Assembly: GCA_947034885.2 (NCBI GenBank)
Contig: OX344751.2
Span: forward strand, 33,903,582 to 33,967,581
Direction of reading: 5' to 3'
Length of the DNA stretch: 64,000 nt
From: Thuidium tamariscinum
Taxonomy: Eukaryota > Streptophyta > Bryopsida > Hypnales > Thuidiaceae
Each line of letters starts with the position of its first letter. Positions within the stretch are counted from its first letter, which is position 1. Shown here one piece after another: positions 56,123 through 64,000 of the stretch. The notes under the pieces are model-generated. The model saw only the letters and a list, made by a program, of their open reading frames with translations, searched no databases and had not been told where the DNA came from. Made by a program: the position numbers and the translations under genes.

Positions 56123-58100
56123 GGCAGCGGCTCGAGCAGATACAACGCCTTACACGTTGTTGTTTGATGAATTCGAGCTTGTCTCGATAGAGGAAAACGG
56201 TTTGGATGTTCGATCAACTCTGGGAGTCAAAGAAACGCATAATTCCACACAGTAGTGGCTCCTGGTATGCACTAGGGTTTACCCTGTCCCTGCATTTCCT
56301 CAACCCTAAATCATACTTTCTCATCCCTATTCATGAGACCTTTGCGAGGGCTGTGGAAATTCTGTTCCTACCCGAGAGATGCCGCTGCTCCTTTGAAAAC
56401 TACTATTTCAAAGCAAACAACCAAGCGTCAGAGACAACGATGTCAAGTGTTGGATTCGTGATCAGTTCCAGAAAGAGTTTCCTCACGGCGGTACAGCAAT
56501 CACACAGATTGTAAGGGTAGATTGATGCGACGCGGCAGACACCTAATTCTCAGCCATTTCTTTATTTGGCAATAGAGTAACCCATACTGACAAGTTCAAT
56601 GGGACTGTCAAAAGGCAAAAGAAAATCTTCTAATTCTGGAATAAATAGAAAGTGAGGCACAAACTATAAGCACTGAAACAAATCAGCGTAACTTTGCAAT
56701 TCAGTAAAGAATAAGAGATCAGATGGATTACAAGTGCTATCAAGATGTACACAATGAACGCAGCTCATGCAATTGACATATCATGACCTAACACTACGAA
56801 AAGTCTAACACAATTAGCGCTCACAGCCAGCGGATTAAGCTATTAAAATTGCAAATTTCTACATAAGAAAACCCCAATGTATCTATTAAGCTTATTACAG
56901 TGTGAGACCATTTTCACTGTTGCATTTCCACACCAAGTTACAGTTGAAGGGTTTTTATTTTTGCAAAATCCTCACAAAACGTGGCATTTTCCAAAACCTA
57001 ACTATCAGATTACCAAAGTGCTTAATTCCTTGACCCTAGCTTCAAAACCACCGCCACATTGCAGCTCCTTAAACCAATTTCTCATGCGATTGACTGAACA
57101 TGACCTAATACTTCAAAACCCTATCACGATTAGCGCTCAAACCCAGAACAAATAAGCCATCAAACTTCTACACAAGAAAACCATAATGCATCTATCACGC
57201 TCTTTCCATTTCCACAGTTGCGCTTCCAATACCACGTCACAAACCTGAGTGACGAAAAATAACGAGAACATCATAACAACACGCGGCATTTCATAGGCCC
57301 GTACCCTCAAAACACCAAGACACCTAATCCTGGGACCTAGTTTCCATCAAAACAGTCACATTGCAATCCCAAATGAGATACTCTGACACTGAATTGCCGT
57401 GACAAAAAACCCATCGAGAGTACAATCGTGAGATACACACAAAAGGTTCAAAGAGCTCCAACAATGCCAAGCCCCAAATTATCCATCCAAGCACTCCCAA
57501 ACCAAAACCTCCCCAAACCCTGACTCTCTCTCAAAGCCCAATTCCTCCTTCAATCTCTGAAATTCCAACCTTGTTCGACAAGATGAACGCAACCCAATGT
57601 CCAGCAACCCCAAATCGATAATTTGCAAGAACACCCACAAACATGGCTTGGGATAACTCACAGAAAAGAAGCCGAAAAAGATTCAAAGCTTGCAAAGTGA
57701 GCCAGGAGATTCTTATGCAGCAGGAAACAAAAAAAAACTGTGAATCTATGGAGAGTGGGTCCGGCAGCTTATCCACTTTCGGTAACTTATTATAACGCAG
57801 AAAATTTTGTCCTCCCGTCCGCCGTATCCACTCACAGCGGCACACAGAGTCTGGCACGGCTCCTGGGTTGGAAGTTTGGAAATTGGAACCTTTGTCCTTT
57901 GGAAGTCCCAGTTCGAGGTTCCGTGTGTGAACGGGGCTGTTTTTCAAACCTCCCTGATCGAGGTGCGGGATTCTCGGTGTGAACAGGGACTACTCTGGTT
58001 CGTGATGGCAAACGGGCAGCGGGCAGCGGGCAGCATGGGTGTGCCGGACACTGGCTACTGGGAGGTAAAAGCGCTCCGTACAAAGCAGGAAACTTTATTA
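56123..58100 (-). promoter_or_regulatory. Upstream region of the CDP-DAG synthase gene
   Basis: Presumed 5' leader and promoter of the minus-strand gene. A GC-richer stretch at 57440-58080 with open frames on both strands (for example minus 57947-57531, 138 codons) may be a leader exon: the minus-strand word TTTTCTGTGAGTTATCC near 57660 contains a possible donor. No protein family is recognisable. 58015-58037 repeats GGGCAGC three times. Confidence 0.35.
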
Positions 58101-58589
58101 CCGTATCTTAAAAAGATTCTCATCCAGTAGATAAGAAAAATATTCCATAGTCATGATTTTTGTCCCCTTGTACAAGATAAGAAATAAGGTAAGAATACCC
58201 AATAAACGGAAAACTTAAGCATTACAGCCTAAGTTATAAGGACAAGGAAGGACATTAAAAAATGGGATTTCTTTCCTAAAAATAAATATTTTATTCAATG
58301 GAAATGTAGATTTTTCATCTAGATCCATCCTTGTCTCATGGTTAGCCTCACCTTGGGATATCTTTGGAACTTGTTCTTGATTAAGTGTGAGCCAATCTAG
58401 TGTGAGCAAATTGAATTTTTTTTCAATAGACCCACCTATTATCAATTTTAGAATATTTTATTGTACCCTCAAAGGAAGTGTCTCCATTTTTGGTATTCCT
58501 ATTTTAAAGCGATATGATGAACTTTTGTCTTTGTAGCATTGGCTTTTTTTTCAAGTCAAACCTTTGTCAAAAAAATTTACTAATAAAAG
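58101..58589. other. AT-rich spacer
   Basis: No gene seen. Confidence 0.4.
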
Positions 58590-58790
58590 GTGGGCACCTT
58601 CAAATGCACCATTGCTAACTCTTAACCACCATCATCACTCTATCTGCATTTCCAAAATCAATATGTATCTATGTGGAGGAAGTGGTTTTAGAACCTCTAC
58701 CAAAAAACTTTGACCCTTTATGTAGTATTTAAATATTGAGTTCTTTAGTACATTCGAACCTCTTCTCACTTGCTTTTAAGAAAATATGAA
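58590..58790 (-). repeat. Dispersed repeat family C, copy
   Basis: AAAAGGTGGGCACCTTCAAA, ATCATCACTCTA, CCAAAATCAATATGTAT, GGTTTTAGAACCTCTACCAA and TTCGAACCTCTTCTCACTTG match 50180-50420. Confidence 0.7.
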
Positions 58791-60302
58791 ATATAATCAT
58801 TTTAGCAATAGAAACTAGGCACAATAGCAAAACGTCGCAATGTAGAAGGAGCTACTTTAAGCAAATATAAAGAACTTTGTCCTTATAGCATTGGTTTGTT
58901 TGAAAGAGTTAGGTCTTATCAAACTTTCTTACATATACTTTTGGGTTGATGCAAAGCCTTTTTCTTTTTTATCCATGACTAATTTTTATCTACAACCAAT
59001 TTCTAATTTTTATATATGATAATTTATACAATTAGTGTGTATTACAATAATTTTCCAAAGTCATGTCAATGTAGTTTTTAGTTACTTTCAACACTTTTAC
59101 AAGGAAATGGATAATTTTATGTATGAAAAAAATACTCTAATAGTTGTTAGATATTATTTAAATTAGATGGTCCTTCCTGTGGTGATTTCAAAAGAAACTT
59201 TGAATATTTATGTTACAAATATTGAACACCTAGACATTTGGAGTCAATGTATTCTTATATAGTTAGTTAGTTAGTTTTTTGAAACAAATGGACAAATTCC
59301 ATTGATAAAGGAACTTCCTATAGTTAGTTTCAACACTTGTATAAGGAAATTGATAGTTTTATATTTGATAAAGTTCTTCAATGATTAAAAATTATTCTTT
59401 ACAGTACATGAAACTTCTACAATGATTTTGAAACAAATTAAAAGAATTTATATTACAAATATTGAGTGTCTCATCATTTTGCTTCAAAGTAACCAATATT
59501 GGCATCTAATTGACAGATAGAAGAAAAATGTACCCAAAATGTACTATTGCAATAGTATAAATTTGTTTATCTAAGGAATTATACTTATATGGTTAGCCAT
59601 GTGTTTGTATGGTGTAATAGTCATTGATGGAAGGCCTTTGAAAATGGATGATGCATACATAGGTAATGCTATTCATTAGAAGTTAGGATTTAAGAAAGTC
59701 ACATTAAAGTGGAGGTACCTATAATGGATAGTTTAAACATTTCAGCAAGTAAGATGGGAAAAATTCACAATGAAAGTGAACTTAGTATATGCAAGCATAA
59801 GGATGAGAAACAATGCAACAAAAACCTCCCACAACCCCCCCCCATAAAAAAAAAAAAAAAAGAATACTCAATAATGAATACTTTATTCAATACAAATATA
59901 GATTTTTCATTAGGACCCATTCCAATTTCATAGAATCATCTATTGCAATTAGTTGACACTTCTCCCTCAATAAAAAAGGTAGAGAGATGATTGGATGAGA
60001 AAGTACAAATAAAGAATCTTTTTCAATAAATAGTGCATTCAAGTGTTTGTCCACAATAGGTCAACCTATGAAGCCATTAAAAGAGGTTGTCCAAGATAGG
60101 TACTTCTACTTTAGAATCCCAAAGGACAAAGAATGATCCTCCCTTACGATCTATGGACTACAACGCAAGCTGTCTATTCATTTTGGCCTCTTGTACTGTA
60201 GTGTACTCTATACTCCGGAGATCGTTTTCCCCCAAAATGTACTGAGCAATGTATTTTGCTATTCTTTAGCAAAAGAAAAAGTCATGAACCCACTCAATCT
60301 AA
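58791..60302. other. AT-rich spacer
   Basis: No supported gene. Two related blocks at about 59060-59220 and 59320-59470 share TTAGTT-TTTCAACACTT, AAGGAAAT-GATA-TTTTAT and ATTA-ATTTATGTTACAAATATTGA-style words, a likely local duplication. A C-run next to a 16-A run sits at 59836-59861. Confidence 0.4.
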
Positions 60303-60575
60303 ACCAACCCTTTTTTTTTGGTTTTTGAGAAAGTGCCAAGATGGCAACAACTTAAAATTTGGTGAAGCATTGTATATCTCCATCCATCCATCTTTTTGAC
60401 AAAAAAACACTTTTCAGTCATATCCATACACTTTTTCATCCAAATTTAGCAATATCATCTATATTTTGAATATGAATGAAAAAATTCTGGCAAAAAAAGA
60501 TTACTTTTATCTGGCAAAAAGTAGAAACTTATTTAGGAATGGTGCCATTTGGCACCATATCACCCAAAAAAAAAG
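60303..60575 (+). repeat. Dispersed repeat family D, copy 2
   Basis: GGTTTTTGAGAAAGTGCCAA, GATGGCAACAAC, CATCCATCCATCTTTTTGAC, ACTTTTTCATCCAAATTTAG and GGCAAAAAAAGATTACTTTT match the reverse complement of 13200-13492. Just downstream, GTCTAAACATGTGCACAATG is tandemly repeated (60582 and 60661). Confidence 0.7.
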
Positions 60576-61784
60576 GGCTGGTCTAAACATGTGCACAATG
60601 GGTCATCTTGACCACTGTATCTTGCTGTTCTTTTGCAAAAACAAATCATGAATACAATCAGTCTAAACATGTGCACAATGGGTCATCCTGCTCCACCTCA
60701 TGTGTTCAGAAGTAGCGTTGTGTTACGATTAAAAGTCCTTACAATCAGGTTTGAATCAACAGTCGTGTGATTGGCAGACACCATTAAATCAGACTCAACT
60801 CAGTGAAAAAGTTTAGTCCACTTTAGGAGGACGCAATCTACAAACTGATTCAATAAATGAAACAGAGGTAACAACACAAACTGATAGAGACAAGTGCGCC
60901 TTACGTAAAGCTAAAAAATGATGAGATAAAAAGACTGTGCCACAGTCTATCAGAAGAACAACAATTCAACCGGCAGAAAGTACTACCAGAAGCCCAACAA
61001 CAAACTGGCAGGAAGTGCAACCAAAAGACCAACAAACTGGCAAAAGCAAACAGAAAGGTCGACTGAGTAGGAAGAAGGGTCTTTGGAAAGGGAGACCACG
61101 AACAAAAAAGAAAAATATAATTTAAATCTTGGAAGTGGAAACCAACACAGGAGAACTCCGGGATCCAAGAGAAACGATACATAACTTTTCTCAACGATGT
61201 TGCCTTGACCGTCTCTACGAACTCCACGACCACTGCACCGCACACTTCATTCTAGAGGAAGTTTCACACACCTACGACTCCAGAGAGAACCTGGCAACTT
61301 TTCCACCACCTCTGCTTTCGAAGCAGAGTCACTAATCTACATTGTAGGTGCCACAAAAGGAATAATAAGCCCCGGAGAAACATTGACATCATGGTTATGA
61401 TGTCTCTTTACAACAAGCAATGCAAACTGTGCATTGCTCTCTTAACACCATAACCGGTAAATCTTATCCAAGTTCTCGCTTGCTACGTAAGATGGAGGCT
61501 GTGATTACCATGAACGAGCTCAAGAAACTTTTAATAAACATGGACGCTTAGCACAGAACCTACAAGGATAGAAGCTAATCTTTCGCCTCCACATTAGTTG
61601 CGACTGGCACAGTATAAACCCTGTCAGCCTGATTTTTAAAAACAAAAATCCCTCAAGTATGAAGGGAAAAAGAGGACATACAAAAGTGGCACCACGTACC
61701 ATGGAAATGTAGGATCACTGATGGATTTGAATAAAAGCAATAAAACCAGCATGATGCTTGGACTGTGGACTGTGAAGATACAAG
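60576..61784. other. 3' flank of the PP2A B' gene
   Basis: It contains the presumed 3' UTR of the minus-strand PP2A subunit near 61785. Open frames on both strands (for example minus 61245-60901) are not recognisable proteins. Confidence 0.45.
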
Positions 61785-63973
61785 CTAGCTTCCCACCATC
61801 GTCCTTTGTCCATTTCCGTTAAGATTTTTACCAAACCCGGTTGGACTGTTTGATATGCTGTCCGAGACAATGCTACAATAATTCTGGCTGCGAGTGGCTG
61901 CAGCCGCTTCCAATCGCTTCCAAGTCTCCTCTCGTTTAGTTTCGATGCTCTTGGCTTTCGAAACATCCTCTTGATACTTGCGATCGCATTCCTCGAAAAG
62001 TTCATTATCCAATTCCAAGAACACCTTCCGAACATTCATAGTAAGGCCATGCACAGCCTGGTTCCAATGACTAGATTCGTTCCTCGCCAGAGCAGGATAT
62101 ACTAAGGGAAGCACCACATGTCGGTTCTGCGCTATCAAGCTGACAATATGATCGTTGTTCCATAAGAAGAGAGCACGCTCTGCCACCTGCAGCAAGTCCA
62201 TAAACTTGGATCAGTACAATTTTGGTTGAGATAAAGCTGGAAATTACATACTACAAAATTCCTGTAAAGTAGACGTTACTAAATCCATTAGAGACCTGAT
62301 CCCGTCCTATACTGACCCCTGTGGCAAACAAAAACTCATCGATTCATACACTTCGTTGGCCTCCAATAAGCAAGTAGGATGCAGCACGACTTTGGCTAAG
62401 CGTGTATGACCACTGATCATTGAATGGATATAGAAATCTCTACTGTGTGTTCGATAGTGGTCTCCAACCTCGCACTTGAATGATAGAATAGGAGACTATC
62501 AAAAAACGAGTAAATAAAAATTTAATCTCAACAGATTTGGTTCTTGTAACGAAAGTGATTTCTCCATGGAATTGTACTGATCTCCCGAATATCAAACGCT
62601 TTCATGTATCGGTTTACATGCTTTAAGTGACGAAGATAGTATCCTCTACCTTACTTTCAGAAACCTAGCAGCTCGGATGGCAACGAGAGTAAGAACACAA
62701 GATGTACCTGGAAATGAGAGCTGTTAATACAACGGCTGAGCTGCCGGAAGAGGGGCACCATACAGCGTTGAAACTCAGCACCCTGCGTGGCCTCCATGAC
62801 TTCCTCCAGCTCTCCCAGGAACAGAACCTCTTTCTGACTATTGGTCACGGGCCAAAACTTAAGCAAACCCCTGATGACCGTATCCGCCAACTTGAAATCC
62901 TTCTCCACAAACTGGATAATACAATAAGAGAGCTGCTGGTGGTACATAGAAACACATTTAGGTTTATGCAGGGGTAGAAGGGCACGGACTAAAAAAAGCT
63001 TGTGCTCCTCCTTGAGAGGCAGGGCAAACCCATTAACAATGCTTCCCAAAATCTCCAGAAGCTCAGCAATCCCACTGTGCTTCTCAGTCTCGTATATAAA
63101 ACGGTAGAATATGTTGTTGATAGTCTTGCGGATGAAGGGGCGGTGCACCATGAACTTGCCGTAAATCCTATGCAATATCGTCTTCAAATACTCCCTCTCC
63201 CTGGGATCCTCGGAGTCAAACCGGTCTAGCAACCTAACTACAAATGAATGGTCAATGTATCGCTTGGCCACTTTGGCATCGGTTTCCGAAGACACCACGT
63301 AGCGAAGCAGAAACTCATATACAATTTGCAAGTGCGGCCATGCAGGATCCATGATGGGCTCCTCATCTTCGGCCTCGATGCCCTCATTCCCCGTATTCTC
63401 ATGGTGAGCCGGAGGTAGAGTGCGAAACAGGTTCACCACCAGCATTCGCGTGACATCTTCAAAAACAGACTCAGTAAACTTCCCTGTCCCGGACGTCACA
63501 TAATCCACAAGCTCCAGCAACGTCTGCCTCTTGATCTCCTTCTCCTTCACGTCCTTGGTCGGGTCTGTGAAATCGAACGTGTAGCAGCACAAGTTGAGCT
63601 TCCTCGAGAACAGATATTGGCGCTCAGAAACAGGCACGTCTCGGAATGAAGGCAAAGGCTCGAACATCCCGTTGGGAGACATGGATTCTTTCGGCTTCTG
63701 ATTGCTTGAGGCCAGCACAGAGGATGCAACAACCTCCCCTGCTTGCCGAACCATGGGTAGCGCCGGGTTCCGTGTTCCCAATGGATTTACATTCGGTTTC
63801 ATGCTTGAATTTGGCGCCATAGCTGGCGTCGATGACGACCCTGGCGGTGCTGGTGCTGGGGTCGACGACGGCGCCACAGCAGCGCCGTTGGCTGCTGCAT
63901 TGACATCATTGACTTCGACTGTTTTAGTTGGACCCTTTTGGCGAGTGATCCCGAACCTCAGCTTGAATACCAT
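61785..63973 (-). CDS. PP2A regulatory subunit B' (B56 family)
   Basis: Two exons on the minus strand: 63973-62708 and 62186-61785, separated by a 521-bp GT-AG intron and joined in phase 0 (SSHFQ to [11 protein letters not shown]). The product has 555 residues. B' subunits bind the PP2A catalytic-scaffold dimer and select substrates; plant members act in brassinosteroid, defence and light signalling. Residues 26-58 are an Ala/Pro/Ser-rich disordered stretch. The B56 helical-repeat domain starts near [11 protein letters not shown] (104) and runs to about 500, with family words [77 protein letters not shown] and [16 protein letters not shown] charged C-terminal helix ([14 protein letters not shown]) ends the protein. 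Start is the ATG at 63973, 28 bases from the window edge, so promoter and 5' UTR lie outside. The paralogue (alpha to kappa types) cannot be named. Confidence 0.95.
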
Positions 63974-64000
63974 AACTGCTCAACCGTTTAATTCCAATCC

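Noticed and set aside
57531-57947. 138-codon minus-strand frame upstream of CDP-DAG synthase
   Set aside because: No known family; more likely leader or promoter sequence of that gene.

Overview
The window is nuclear DNA of a land plant. Coding regions are split by short GT-AG introns, and the five supported protein genes are plant families: a receptor-like protein, a HMA-domain metal-binding protein, plastid omega-6 desaturase FAD6, plastid CDP-diacylglycerol synthase, and a PP2A B' subunit. Plant telomere-type TTTAGGG units occur at 4480-4534. Protein style and compact introns suggest a bryophyte-grade plant, but the species cannot be fixed from the sequence; that placement is inference.

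Layout. 0-5 kb: mobile-element copies, then a 5'-incomplete LRR receptor-like protein on the + strand that ends inside a telomere-like repeat. 5-8 kb: four 74-bp tandem repeats and a MITE. 8-13 kb: three-exon HMA gene (-). 13-36 kb: AT-rich gene desert of MITEs and old dispersed repeats. 36.6-42.6 kb: eight-exon FAD6 (-) with a piggyBac-like MITE in its second intron, plus a probable untranslated leader. 43-52 kb: second AT-rich desert. 52.4-56.1 kb: seven-exon CDP-DAG synthase (-). 58-61 kb: third repeat-rich stretch. 61.8-64.0 kb: two-exon PP2A B' subunit (-), whose start codon lies 28 bp inside the right edge.

Gene relations. FAD6 and the CDP-DAG synthase both act in plastid glycerolipid synthesis (fatty-acyl desaturation and the CDP-DAG branch toward phosphatidylglycerol). 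They lie 11 kb apart on the same strand, probably by chance. There are no operons, and no rRNA, tRNA or CRISPR was found.

The most notable non-coding structure is a set of non-autonomous elements. Family A has TA-flanked ends reading AGGGAGGAGG and a nested TGTACA palindrome; about eleven copies are present, one pair fused head-to-head into a 640-bp inverted repeat. Two TTAA-flanked piggyBac-like families and a 37-bp-TIR element are also present, with several long AT-rich families (C, D, E, F, G in this annotation). No clearly new protein system was found.
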